A stretch of DNA of 39,022 nt from Pseudonocardia autotrophica (lineage in GTDB: Bacteria; Actinomycetota; Actinomycetes; Mycobacteriales; Pseudonocardiaceae), in NCBI RefSeq assembly GCF_000717175.1, contig NZ_JNYD01000042.1:1-39022 (forward strand), in the 5' to 3' direction. Made by a program: the position numbers and the translations under genes. Shown one piece after another: positions 32,229 to 39,022 of the stretch (the first letter of the stretch is position 1; every line of letters begins with the position of its first letter). The notes under the pieces are model-generated. The model had not been told where the DNA came from. It saw nothing but the letters and a program-made list of their open reading frames with translations, and made no database searches.

Positions 32229-33227
32229 ATGGCCGCCGACCCGCTGCTCGTTCTCGGCGCCTCCGCGGGGGGCGTCGAGGCGCTCATCGACCTGGTCGCC
32301 GGCCTGCCCGCCGACCTCCCCGCCGCCGTCCTCGTCACCGTGCACACCGGGGACCGGCCGCACAGCACACTGCCGCGGGTCCTCACCCGGGCCGGCCCGC
32401 TGCCGGCCGCCCAGGCGACGGACGGGGAGCCGCTGCGGGCGGGCCGGATCCTCGTGGCCCCACCGGACCGGCACCTGCTCGTGGGCCGCGACGGGGCGGT
32501 GGACACCGCGGTGCTCAGCGCGGGGCCGAAGGTGAACCGGCACCGCCCCGCCGTCGACGCGATGTTCGCCTCGGCCGCGCGGGCGCGGGGGCCCCGGGTG
32601 GTGGCGGCGGTGCTCTCCGGTGCCCTCGACGACGGCGCGGTGGGCGCCGCGCTCGTCGACCGGGCAGGCGGCCGGGTCCTCGTCCAGGATCCGGTGGACG
32701 CCCTCTTCGACTCGATGCCGCGGGCCGCGGCGGCGGCCGTCCCGGACGCCCGGGCGGCGCCCGCGGCCGTGCTCGGCCGGCTGCTCACGACGACGGTGCA
32801 GGAGCTTCCCCTGGGGGGTGACATCATGGCCGACACGCCGCCGGTACCGGCGGACGACGACGGGATGGCCAGGAGCCGGGACCCGGTCTTCCTGCGGCCG
32901 GACGAGACCACGGCCACCCGCATGGCGTGCCCCGAGTGCGGGGGCGGGCTGGCCCGGATCGACCTGCCGCGCATCGGCTACTTCCGCTGCCACGTGGGAC
33001 ACCAGTACAGCCCGCGCTCGCTCGAGGCCGCCCAGCGGGAGGCCGCCGAGGCGAAGCTGTGGACGGCGATCGCCGCGCTCGAGGAGCACGCCGCGCTGGC
33101 ACGCTACCTGGACGAGGGGGCCGGGCCGGACCTCGACGCCGGGGAGGCCTACACCCGCGCCGCCGAGCACTCCGCGGAGCTGGCGCGGCTGGTGCGGGCG
33201 CGGCTCACGCGCGGCCGCGGCGCATGA
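32229..33227 (+). CDS. Second CheB-type methylesterase domain protein with zinc-ribbon-like module
   Basis: This 332-residue paralogue of the divergent cheB has the same order of domains. The methylesterase core (about 4-190) has LLVLGASAGGVEALIDLVAGL, VTVHTGDRPHSTLP and VLSGALDDGAVGAAL for the Ser-His-Asp triad. A ribbon follows, CPECGGGLARIDLPRIGYFRCHVGHQYSP (Cys at both ends, about 235-265), then a helical tail (AKLWTAIAALEEHAALARYLDEG). No receiver domain is present. Two such proteins placed head to head suggest division of labour toward the single CheR-PAS protein. The ATG at 32229 lacks a Shine-Dalgarno sequence. Confidence 0.82.
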   Translation: MAADPLLVLGASAGGVEALIDLVAGLPADLPAAVLVTVHTGDRPHSTLPRVLTRAGPLPAAQATDGEPLRAGRILVAPPDRHLLVGRDGAVDTAVLSAGPKVNRHRPAVDAMFASAARARGPRVVAAVLSGALDDGAVGAALVDRAGGRVLVQDPVDALFDSMPRAAAAAVPDARAAPAAVLGRLLTTTVQELPLGGDIMADTPPVPADDDGMARSRDPVFLRPDETTATRMACPECGGGLARIDLPRIGYFRCHVGHQYSPRSLEAAQREAAEAKLWTAIAALEEHAALARYLDEGAGPDLDAGEAYTRAAEHSAELARLVRARLTRGRGA

Positions 33228-33237
33228 GCCGCGGGGC

Positions 33238-34365
33238 TCAGCCCGGGCCGCCCGCCACGACCCGCCTCGCGAGCTCGACGAGCTTGGTGTTGGTGTTGCG
33301 GGAGATGTCCCGCAGCATCTCGAACGCGGCCCCTTCGTCGACGCCGTAGGCGTGCATGAGCACGCCCTTGGCCTGCCCGATGACGTCCCGGCTGCCCAGG
33401 GCCCGGGCCAGGTTGTCCGTCTGCAGGGCACCGGCGAGGGCCACGGCCGCCTGCGCCGCGCACAGCCGTCCGCGGACCATCTCGTCCGCGCCGAACACGC
33501 CGGGCGCGGGGGCGAGCAGTACCAGGGCGGCCGCGGGCCGTCCCGGGCCGGCGACCAGCGGGAAGGCCGCCGCCGAACGGAACCCGAGTCGGGACGCCGG
33601 ACCGGCGAACCCCGGCCACCGCGCGAGGGGCCCGGCCGCGTCGAGGTCGTCGGCCACCACCGGCGCGGCGTCGCGGAGCGCGTCGGGACCCGGGCCCTCG
33701 CCCAGCCGGGCCTGCAGCGCGCAGGCCAGCTCGGCGGGCGGGTCCGTGACGGCGCGGACGGACGGCCCGGCCGCCCCGTTCGCGAGCAGGAGGCCGCCGT
33801 GCGGCGCCGCGGGCACCGCGCGCCGGACCGCCTCGACCGCGGCGGTGCACACCCCGTCGGTGCCGCGCGCGGCCAGCAGGGCGCCGGCGGTCTCCTCGAG
33901 CACGTCGGTCAGGTCGGGTGCCGGCCGGTCGTGCGTCCCGGGCGCGGGTTCGGCGGTGTACCGGAGCAACGCGTGGGAGTCCTGGCGGACCTGTGCGACG
34001 CGCCGGTGCAGGTCGCCGAACCGCTCGGACAGCTCTGCGTGCCGGCGCCGCAGCTCCGCCGCGCGAGCCCGGGTGAGCCGTGCCGCGGCGAGCCGCACCG
34101 CCCGGTTCTCCTGCGCCTCCGGGCCGGTGCCGCGGACCGGGCTGCGCCGCGACCCGGTGACCGATCCGGGGATCGAGACCGGGTCCGGGCCGGAGCCGTC
34201 CGCCGCACCGTCGCCGTTCGCATCGTCGCGGGCCTCCGCGCACGCGGGCGCACCCACGCTCCGCAGCTCCTCGTCGAGCACCCCGAGGGTGCGCTCGACC
34301 AGGTCGAAGGCCTGCGCCAGCTCCGCCCACAGCACGGGTGCGTCGGCCGTCCCACCGTCCGGCAC
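33238..34365 (-). CDS. GAF-ANTAR domain transcription antitermination regulator
   Basis: This 375-residue cytoplasmic regulator begins with an N-terminal helical region (about 1-130). A GAF domain follows (about 160-310, GTDGVCTAAVEAVRRAVPAAPHGGLLLANG ... RSAAAFPLVAGPGRPAAALVLLA). A C-terminal ANTAR RNA-binding domain ends the protein (about 320-375, LARALGSRDVIGQAKGVLMHAYGVDEGAAFEMLRDISRNTNTKLVELARRVV), with the ALxSRxxIGQAKGVLM signature. ANTAR proteins bind paired hexanucleotide hairpins in transcripts and prevent termination. The GTG start at 34365 follows GGAGAGGGGGGACC. It is convergent with the second cheB gene, with only 10 bases between their ends. Confidence 0.88.
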   Translation of the reverse strand: MPDGGTADAPVLWAELAQAFDLVERTLGVLDEELRSVGAPACAEARDDANGDGAADGSGPDPVSIPGSVTGSRRSPVRGTGPEAQENRAVRLAAARLTRARAAELRRRHAELSERFGDLHRRVAQVRQDSHALLRYTAEPAPGTHDRPAPDLTDVLEETAGALLAARGTDGVCTAAVEAVRRAVPAAPHGGLLLANGAAGPSVRAVTDPPAELACALQARLGEGPGPDALRDAAPVVADDLDAAGPLARWPGFAGPASRLGFRSAAAFPLVAGPGRPAAALVLLAPAPGVFGADEMVRGRLCAAQAAVALAGALQTDNLARALGSRDVIGQAKGVLMHAYGVDEGAAFEMLRDISRNTNTKLVELARRVVAGGPG

Positions 34366-34466
34366 GCGGTCCCCCCTCTCCTCGACCCGCCGCCGTCCCG
34401 ACGCTAGCGCCGAGCGCCCGCACCGGCCATCGGAGCCGAGGTGGTGACGGCCGGCCGCCCGGCGGC

Positions 34467-35027
34467 TCAGCCCTCGTGGAACCGGCGCCGCACCACGGCG
34501 GGCACCACGCCCCACAGCACGCCCAGCAGGGCCAGCGCCGCGAGGCCGGCGACGAGCCCCGCCACGGCCCCGAGGACCACGTCGAAGATCAGCCCGACGA
34601 CCCCGACGACGGCCAGCCCGAGCGTCGCGAGCCCCGCGATGGCGAACCGCTGGCTCGCCTGCACGAGCGGCCGACGCGCGTGCAGGCGGAACAGCACCCG
34701 GTGCAGCATCACGGGCGCGATCAGCACGCCGGTGGCGATCACCGACAGCGAGGTCGTGACCAGGTAGATCACGCGCTGGTTGGTGGAGAGCTCGGCGAAC
34801 CGGCTCTGGAAGGGGACGGTCAGCAGCAGTCCGGTGAGCAGCTGGACCCCGGTCTGCGACACCCGCAGCTCCTGCAGCAGGTCGGCCCAGTTCCGGTCCA
34901 GCCGCTCGGTCGGGGTCTCCCTCCGCTCACGGAGGTCCCACGCGGCGTCGTCGTCCATCCCGTCGTCGACGTCGGGGTCCGTGGGGTCCTTCGGCTCGGT
35001 GGGGGAGTCGGGGCGTTCGGGATCCAC
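34467..35027 (-). CDS. DUF6328 family membrane protein
   Basis: This 186-residue protein has an acidic N-terminal tail (VDPERPDSPTEPKDPTDPDVDDGMDDD) and RETPTERLDRNWADLLQELRVSQTGVQLLTGLLLTVPFQSRF, the conserved opening of DUF6328. Four membrane segments follow in total. The function is unknown. The GTG start at 35027 is supported by GGAGGTGGTCC. It is divergent from the cinA-photolyase operon, whose SigB-type promoter lies between the two genes. Confidence 0.8.
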   Translation of the reverse strand: MDPERPDSPTEPKDPTDPDVDDGMDDDAAWDLRERRETPTERLDRNWADLLQELRVSQTGVQLLTGLLLTVPFQSRFAELSTNQRVIYLVTTSLSVIATGVLIAPVMLHRVLFRLHARRPLVQASQRFAIAGLATLGLAVVGVVGLIFDVVLGAVAGLVAGLAALALLGVLWGVVPAVVRRRFHEG

Positions 35028-35078
35028 GGACCACCTCCGCTGCGTACGCTGGGAGCAGAGCGTGCCACGGGCGCCCCC

Positions 35079-35104
35079 CGTTTCGGCAGGGCCGCGAGGG
35101 GTAT
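35079..35104 (+). promoter_or_regulatory. SigB/SigF-type promoter for the cinA-photolyase operon
   Basis: CGTTT (35079-35083), 15 bases, GGGTAT (35099-35104). The -10 is the exact consensus, and CGTTT is also used by the sigma factor 4 promoter. The leader to the ATG at 35167 is about 55 bases. Confidence 0.65.
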
Positions 35105-35166
35105 CGGCCCCGCAGGTCGAACGACCGCCGGCACCGTCCCCGAACCACCGCGAGGCACGACATCCC

Positions 35167-35703
35167 ATGAGCGCACAGCAGACTCCCGACGACATCGCCG
35201 CGACGATCGCGGAGCGTGCCTCGGCGGCCGGCCGCACCGTCGCCGTCGCCGAGTCGCTGACCGGGGGCATGGTCGCCTCCGCCCTGGCCCGGGCGGAGGG
35301 CGCCGCGGAGTGGTTCCGCGGCTCGATCGTGGCCTACTCCAGCGAGGTCAAGCACGACCTGCTGCAGGTCCCGGAGGGACCGGTGGTGAGCGAGCCCGCG
35401 GCCCGGACCATGGCCGGACGGGTGCGCGAGCTGCTGGGCGCCGACCTCGCCGTCGCGCTGACCGGCTCCGGCGGCCCGGACCCGCAGGACGGCCAGCCGC
35501 CGGGCACCGTCTACATGGCGGTGGCCGGCGAGCCCGGCGGCGAGGAGGTGCTCCGCCTCGACCTCGAGGGCGAGCCGGCCGACATCTGCGGCGCCGCGGC
35601 GAAGGCGGCCCTCGAGCTCATCGCCGCCCGGCTGGAGAGCGAGCAGGACCGCGAGCAGGACAGCGGGCAGCCGGTCGCCGCCGGGCGGGGCGGCACGGGA
35701 TGA
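35167..35703 (+). CDS. CinA C-terminal domain protein (NMN amidohydrolase type)
   Basis: This 178-residue protein consists of the CinA-C domain alone, as in PncC, which deamidates nicotinamide mononucleotide to recycle NAD after DNA ligation. Active-site motifs AESLTGGMVASALA, YSSEVKHDLLQV and ALTGSGGPDPQDGQPPGTVYMAV are visible. The last ~25 residues are a polar tail. Overlap with the photolyase-like gene (ATGA) shows co-translation. NAD salvage beside DNA repair is a plausible link, since bacterial ligase releases NMN, but this is inference. Confidence 0.85.
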   Translation: MSAQQTPDDIAATIAERASAAGRTVAVAESLTGGMVASALARAEGAAEWFRGSIVAYSSEVKHDLLQVPEGPVVSEPAARTMAGRVRELLGADLAVALTGSGGPDPQDGQPPGTVYMAVAGEPGGEEVLRLDLEGEPADICGAAAKAALELIAARLESEQDREQDSGQPVAAGRGGTG

Positions 35704-36803
35704 CCGACGGCCCCGCCGGAACCCTCACGGGCACGCCGACGCCGGCGCAGCGGCTGTTGCAGGTCCGCACGATCTACGCCGAGCCCGCGGCGCGCGACTC
35801 CCCGCGCGGCCGGCAGGTGCTGGAGCGGTTCCCGGGCGCGGAGATCATCGAGGTGCCGTCGCACTGGCAGATCCCGGAGCTGCACGGCAACGCCGGCAAC
35901 GTCGACCGCTGGGTCCGGGTCAAGACCGAGACGCTCGTGCTGGGCGTGAAGAAGTCGCTGAGCGCGCGGCCCAACGGCCGGTCGTCGGACTTCATCGCGC
36001 CCTCCACCGCCAACGGCTGCGCGATGGCCTGCGCCTACTGCTACGTGCCGCGGCGCAAGGGCTACGCCAACCCGATCACGGTGTTCACCAACATCGAGCG
36101 GATCACGAAGTACCTGCGCGGGCACGTGTCGCGCCAGGGCCCCAAGCCCGAGCCGAACCAGGTCGACCCGCACGCCTGGGTCTACGACGTCGGCGAGAGC
36201 TCGGACGTCTCGGTCGACGCGCTGGTCAGCGACAACGTCGCCGACCTGGTCGCGACGTTCCGCGACCTGCCCACGGCCAAGGCCAGCTTCGCCACCAAGT
36301 TCGTCAACCGCGAGCTGCTCGACCTCGACCCGCGGGGCCGCACCCGGGTCCGCTTCTCGCTCATGCCCGAGCGGGACTCGAAGCTGCTCGACGTGCGCAC
36401 GAGCCCGGTCGCGGAGCGGATCGCGGCGATCGACGACTTCGTGGCCGCGGGGTACGAGGTGCACCTCAACCTCTCGCCGATCGTGCTGCGCGAGGGCTGG
36501 GAGCGGGACTGGGCGGAGCTGCTCGTCCGGCTCGACGACGAGCTCGGCGCGGCGTTCAAGGAGCAGGCCGCCGCGGAGATCATCATGCTGACCCACAACC
36601 GCGAGCTGCACGAGGTCAACCTGGGCTGGCACCCGAAGGCCGAGGACGTGCTGTGGCGGCCCGAGCTGCAGCAGGCCAAGCGCAGCGAGAGCGGGATGTG
36701 GAACGTCCGGTACCGCAACGTGCCCAAGCGGGAGGGCGTGCAGGCCGTCACCGACCTCATCGCCCGACACGCGCCGTGGCTGCGGGTGCGGTACGCCTTC
36801 TGA
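35700..36803 (+). CDS. Spore photolyase-like radical SAM protein
   Basis: In this 367-residue radical SAM protein the [4Fe-4S] cysteines are Cys107, Cys111 and Cys114 (CAMACAYC) in the context FIAPSTANGCAMACAYCYVPRRKGYANPITVFTN. Later conserved blocks are VYDVGESSDVSVDAL, KASFATKFVN, RVRFSLMPE and EVHLNLSPIVLREGWERDW, matching the SplB family that reverses the spore photoproduct in UV-damaged DNA. These three are the only cysteines in the protein. The hydrogen-donor cysteine of Bacillus SPL (Cys141) appears to be Glu or Ser here (GESSD against ACTSD). Since actinomycetes of this kind do not make endospores, a different lesion or substrate is likely. Confidence 0.85.
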   Translation: MTDGPAGTLTGTPTPAQRLLQVRTIYAEPAARDSPRGRQVLERFPGAEIIEVPSHWQIPELHGNAGNVDRWVRVKTETLVLGVKKSLSARPNGRSSDFIAPSTANGCAMACAYCYVPRRKGYANPITVFTNIERITKYLRGHVSRQGPKPEPNQVDPHAWVYDVGESSDVSVDALVSDNVADLVATFRDLPTAKASFATKFVNRELLDLDPRGRTRVRFSLMPERDSKLLDVRTSPVAERIAAIDDFVAAGYEVHLNLSPIVLREGWERDWAELLVRLDDELGAAFKEQAAAEIIMLTHNRELHEVNLGWHPKAEDVLWRPELQQAKRSESGMWNVRYRNVPKREGVQAVTDLIARHAPWLRVRYAF

Positions 36804-36831
36804 GGGGGACCGCGCGCGGAGGAGGTCGCTG

Positions 36832-37695
36832 ATGACCGTCGAGACCGGCCGACCGGTGGACCACGGCCTGTTCGGGCCGGAGTCGGTGACCTGGCGGGTG
36901 CACCTGGAGCCCGTGATGTGGGTCGCGGGGATGCGCGCGCTGCTGCTGCAGTCCCTGCACCCGTGGGTGATGCGCGGGACCTACCAGAACAGCGCACTGT
37001 TCGACCCCGCCAAGGCGTGGCCGCGGTTCCAGCGGACCGTGGAGTTCGTGGGTACCCGGACCTTCGGCTCGCGGGCCGAGGTGGAGATCGCCGGCGCCCG
37101 GGTGCGGCGGCTGCACCACCGGCTGCGCGGGGTCGACCCGGAGAGCGGCCGGCGGTTCCCGATCGACGCGCCGGAGGGCCTGCTCTGGGTGCACTGCGGC
37201 GAGATCGACTCCTACGTCGACGTCGCCCGCCGGGCCGGGATCGTCACCGTCGCGGAGGCCGACGCGTACGTGGCCGAGAGCGTGCGGGCCGCCGAGGTCA
37301 TCGGGCTGGATCCGGCGGTCGTGCCGGCGTCGCGCACGGAGCTCGCGGAGTACTTCGCGCGGATGCGGCCCCGGCTGCGCGTCACGGACGAGGCGCGGAT
37401 CGCCGTCGGCGGGCTCCTCGCCCCGCCCGTCCCGCCCGGCGAGGCGCCGGCCTGGACCCGCGCCGCGATCTCGGCCACGGCCACCGCCGCGCTGGCCACG
37501 CTGCCCCGGTGGGCCCGCCGGATGTACGGGCTGCCCGGCCTGCCGACGACCGACCTGGCCGCGTCCGCGCTGCTGGTCGGCCTGCGCCGGGCCACCGACC
37601 TGCTGCCCGACCCGCCCGCGCCGCCCGAGGTCCGCGAGGCGCGCCGGCTCGTCCACGAGGCCCGGGCGGCCCGCGGTGTGAGAGGTGCGGTGTGA
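36832..37695 (+). CDS. DUF2236 / MpaB-like oxygenase family protein
   Basis: This 287-residue member of the family includes latex-clearing protein Lcp and fungal MpaB (heme-containing oxygenases). The conserved block MRALLLQSLHPWVMRGTYQNSALFDPAKAWPRFQRTVEFV is followed by LLWVHCGEIDSYVDVARRAG, which carry the His residues of the family, and EYFARMRPRLRVT. The substrate is unknown. The ATG at 36832 follows GGAGGAGGTCGC, 28 bases after the photolyase-like gene, so it is probably in the same operon. Confidence 0.8.
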   Translation: MTVETGRPVDHGLFGPESVTWRVHLEPVMWVAGMRALLLQSLHPWVMRGTYQNSALFDPAKAWPRFQRTVEFVGTRTFGSRAEVEIAGARVRRLHHRLRGVDPESGRRFPIDAPEGLLWVHCGEIDSYVDVARRAGIVTVAEADAYVAESVRAAEVIGLDPAVVPASRTELAEYFARMRPRLRVTDEARIAVGGLLAPPVPPGEAPAWTRAAISATATAALATLPRWARRMYGLPGLPTTDLAASALLVGLRRATDLLPDPPAPPEVREARRLVHEARAARGVRGAV

Positions 37696-37711
37696 GAAGG
37701 CGCGGCGCGCG

Positions 37712-37717
37712 GGGTAT
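37712..37717 (+). promoter_or_regulatory. Consensus SigB/SigF -10 element before the DUF2945 gene
   Basis: GGGTAT, 39 bases before the ATG at 37757. No convincing GTTT-type -35 sits 14-16 bases upstream (nearby bases read GTGAG), so this is a half-promoter match only. Confidence 0.35.
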
Positions 37718-37756
37718 CGCCCCGTCGACCGTTCGGACGCACACCGGGAGGACACG

Positions 37757-37963
37757 ATGAGCGAGTTCGCGAAGGGCGACAAGGTCCGCTGGAAGAGCCA
37801 CGGCGGCTGGGCCGAGGGCGAGGTGCTCAAGAAGATCACCGAGGACACCGAGGCCGCCGGGCGCACCGTGCGGGCGTCGAAGGACGAGCCGCAGTACCTC
37901 GTGCGCAGCGAGAAGAGCGACAGCGAGGCCGTCCACAAGCCCGACGCCCTGGAGCCGTGCTGA
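37757..37963 (+). CDS. DUF2945 (HVA1-type) small protein
   Basis: This 68-residue basic and acidic mixed protein has the pattern FAKGDKVRWKSHGGWAEGEVLKKIT and YLVRSEKSDSEAVHKPDAL, the hypervirulence-associated HVA1/DUF2945 domain, a small SH3-like barrel. Its function is unknown; it is often found among stress-induced genes. The ATG at 37757 follows GGGAGGACACG. Confidence 0.85.
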   Translation: MSEFAKGDKVRWKSHGGWAEGEVLKKITEDTEAAGRTVRASKDEPQYLVRSEKSDSEAVHKPDALEPC

Positions 37964-37991
37964 GCGCTGCCGAGCGCTGCCGAGCGCTGCC
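37962..37991 (+). repeat. Three tandem copies of a 10-base repeat
   Basis: GAGCGCTGCC occurs three times without spacers, starting within the TGA stop of the DUF2945 gene. Each unit contains the AGCGCT palindrome. It could be a slippage-prone repeat or part of a terminator. Confidence 0.7.
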
Positions 37992-38007
37992 GACCGGGCC
38001 GGGCGCC

Positions 38008-38032
38008 GGTTGGCCGGGGGCGGGGCGGGTAG
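38008..38032 (+). promoter_or_regulatory. SigB/SigF-type promoter for the short-chain dehydrogenase
   Basis: GGTT (38008-38011), 15 bases, GGGTAG (38027-38032). The predicted start lies within a few bases of the ATG at 38042, so the message is probably leaderless, and no ribosome-binding site is present. Confidence 0.55.
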
Positions 38033-38041
38033 CCGACGGGC

Positions 38042-38845
38042 ATGTCGACCCGAGAACTCGCCCTCGTCACCGGCGCCTCCAGCGGCATCGGGCTGGAGCT
38101 CGCGCGTGAGCTCGCCCGCCGGGGCTACGACCTCGTCGTCACCGCCGAGGACGCGGCCCTCGAGACCGCCGCGGGGAAGATCCGCGAGGCCGGCGACGGG
38201 ACGGACGTCACCACCGTGCACGCGGACCTGCGGCGCCGCGAGGGCGTCGAGGAGGTGTGGGCGGCCGTCGGCCAGACGGGCCGCCCGCTGGCCGTCGCCG
38301 CGCTCAACGCCGGCCTCGGCCTCGGCGGCCCGTTCGTGGAGAACGACCTCGACGCCGAGCAGGACATCATCGACGTGAACGTCACCTCGACCGTGCGCCT
38401 GTCCAAGCACGTGCTGCGGGACATGGAGGCGCGGCACGCGGGCCGGGTGCTGATCACCTCGTCCATCGCGTCCCAGATGCCCGGGACCTACCAGGCCGTC
38501 TACAACGCCTCGAAGTCGTTCCTGCAGTCGTTCGCCGAGGCCGTGCGGGCCGAGCTCGAGGCCCGGGACAGCGGCGTCACCGTGACCTCGCTGATGCCCG
38601 GCCCCACCGAGACGAACTTCTTCCACCGCGCCGAGATGGACGACACGAAGGTCGGCGCCTCGGACAAGGACGACCCCGCGCAGGTGGCGCGGCAGGGCGT
38701 CGACGCGCTGCTGTCCGGGGACCAGAAGGTGGTCGCGGGCTCGCTGTCGACCAAGGCCCAGGCCCTGGCGAACGACGTGCTGCCGGACCGGTTGAAGGCC
38801 GGGGCGCACCGGAAGATGGCCGAGCCGGGCTCGGCCGAGAGCTGA
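38042..38845 (+). CDS. Short-chain dehydrogenase/reductase
   Basis: This 267-residue classical SDR carries the NAD(P)-binding TGASSGIGLELARELARRG at 12-30, the structural NAG (AALNAGLGLGGPF), the catalytic Ser in ITSSIASQMP and YNASK (Tyr and Lys). The C-terminal region ends in a variable tail. The substrate is unknown; the family covers alcohols, ketones and aldehydes. It lies just upstream of the truncated ChaB-like gene (17 bases), with which it probably formed an operon before the insertion. Confidence 0.87.
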   Translation: MSTRELALVTGASSGIGLELARELARRGYDLVVTAEDAALETAAGKIREAGDGTDVTTVHADLRRREGVEEVWAAVGQTGRPLAVAALNAGLGLGGPFVENDLDAEQDIIDVNVTSTVRLSKHVLRDMEARHAGRVLITSSIASQMPGTYQAVYNASKSFLQSFAEAVRAELEARDSGVTVTSLMPGPTETNFFHRAEMDDTKVGASDKDDPAQVARQGVDALLSGDQKVVAGSLSTKAQALANDVLPDRLKAGAHRKMAEPGSAES

Positions 38846-38862
38846 CCGGGGAGGAGAGCGAC

Positions 38863-38927
38863 ATGGCCGGGAAGCACGACGAGGCCGAGAAGATGCGCGA
38901 CGACGTGCCGTCGACGATCGCGCGCTG
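38863..38927 (+). pseudogene. ChaB-like gene, truncated by an insertion element
   Basis: The ATG at 38863, after GGGGAGGAGAGCGAC, starts MAGKHDEAEKMRDDVPSTIAR. The end of this matches the N-terminal signature of ChaB-family proteins, which continue from D-(V/L)-PST(I/L)-x-R-S into KAQRT. Here similarity stops after about residue 21, and the frame runs into sequence belonging to the element on the right, ending by chance at 38982. Only about a third of a normal ChaB protein (60-80 residues) remains. The junction lies near 38925-38929. The family call rests on a short stretch. Confidence 0.55.
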
Positions 38928-38951
38928 TGAAGAGAATCGACCGCAGCCGGG

Positions 38952-39022
38952 CTACGCGGTCTTGTCGAGGGTGACCCGGTAGCCGAGGTTGTGGAGTTGG
39001 TGGATGAGCCGGTCGCGTTGTC
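38952..39022 (-). CDS. Transposase C-terminal end (partial, at window edge)
   Basis: A minus-strand frame enters from the right edge and reads QRDRLIHQLHNLGYRVTLDKTA to a TAG at 38952-38954. Tails of the form L-x-x-LGY-x-VTL are common at the ends of actinobacterial insertion-sequence transposases, so a mobile element is likely. The family cannot be fixed from 22 residues. About 25 bases separate the stop from the break in the ChaB-like gene, a normal distance to an element end. Confidence 0.5.
   Translation of the reverse strand, partial: QRDRLIHQLHNLGYRVTLDKTA

Overview
The DNA is very GC-rich, uses many GTG starts and closely overlapping genes, and carries several genes typical of actinomycetes (SigB/SigF-type sigma factors, PP2C/STAS regulators, an ANTAR protein, a DUF2945 protein). 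A Pseudonocardia-like actinomycete is my best guess, but nothing here fixes the genus. Both ends lie inside transposase genes: an IS110-type tail on the left, and on the right an element that has cut a ChaB-like gene. The window is therefore probably one assembly contig that breaks at repeated insertion sequences.

Layout, left to right. (1) 97-1535: two membrane-associated proteins on the minus strand. (2) 1741-7141: a three-gene formate dehydrogenase operon. Its catalytic subunit contains an in-frame TGA (2335-2337) followed by a hairpin with the layout of a bacterial SECIS, so it is read as one 1101-residue selenoprotein. (3) 7265-11468: a STAS protein, a thioredoxin-reductase-like flavoprotein, a PNPOx-fold protein, a second STAS protein and a GAF-PP2C phosphatase. 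(4) 11534-14385: CtaG-like and DUF2243 membrane proteins, divergent from a FAD/Rieske oxidoreductase. (5) 14392-16916: a GAF-PP2C-kinase triple-domain regulator overlapping its STAS partner, then Hsp20. (6) 17186-28593: four SigB/SigF-type sigma factors, a STAS protein, two STAS-kinase fusions, a methyltransferase, a metallo-hydrolase, a manganese catalase, a hemerythrin and small unknown proteins. (7) 28650-34365: a CheB, CheR-PAS and coiled-coil operon, a second divergent CheB, and a GAF-ANTAR regulator. (8) 34467-38845: a DUF6328 membrane protein, a CinA-C plus spore-photolyase-like operon, an MpaB-like protein, a DUF2945 protein and a short-chain dehydrogenase.

The unifying theme is a general-stress partner-switching hub beside genes it probably controls. 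About a dozen genes are preceded by a motif close to G(G/A/T)TT, 14-16 bases, GGGTA(T/G/C), which is the known actinobacterial SigB/SigF promoter form. These include the formate dehydrogenase operon, manganese catalase, hemerythrin, the cinA-photolyase pair, the cheB-cheR operon, the FAD/Rieske gene, one of the sigma genes and the dehydrogenase. The likely circuit is: PP2C phosphatases dephosphorylate STAS proteins, STAS proteins titrate kinase-type anti-sigma factors, and the released sigma factors transcribe redox, peroxide, oxygen-binding and DNA-repair genes in the same neighbourhood. Which sigma factor pairs with which regulator cannot be told from sequence alone.
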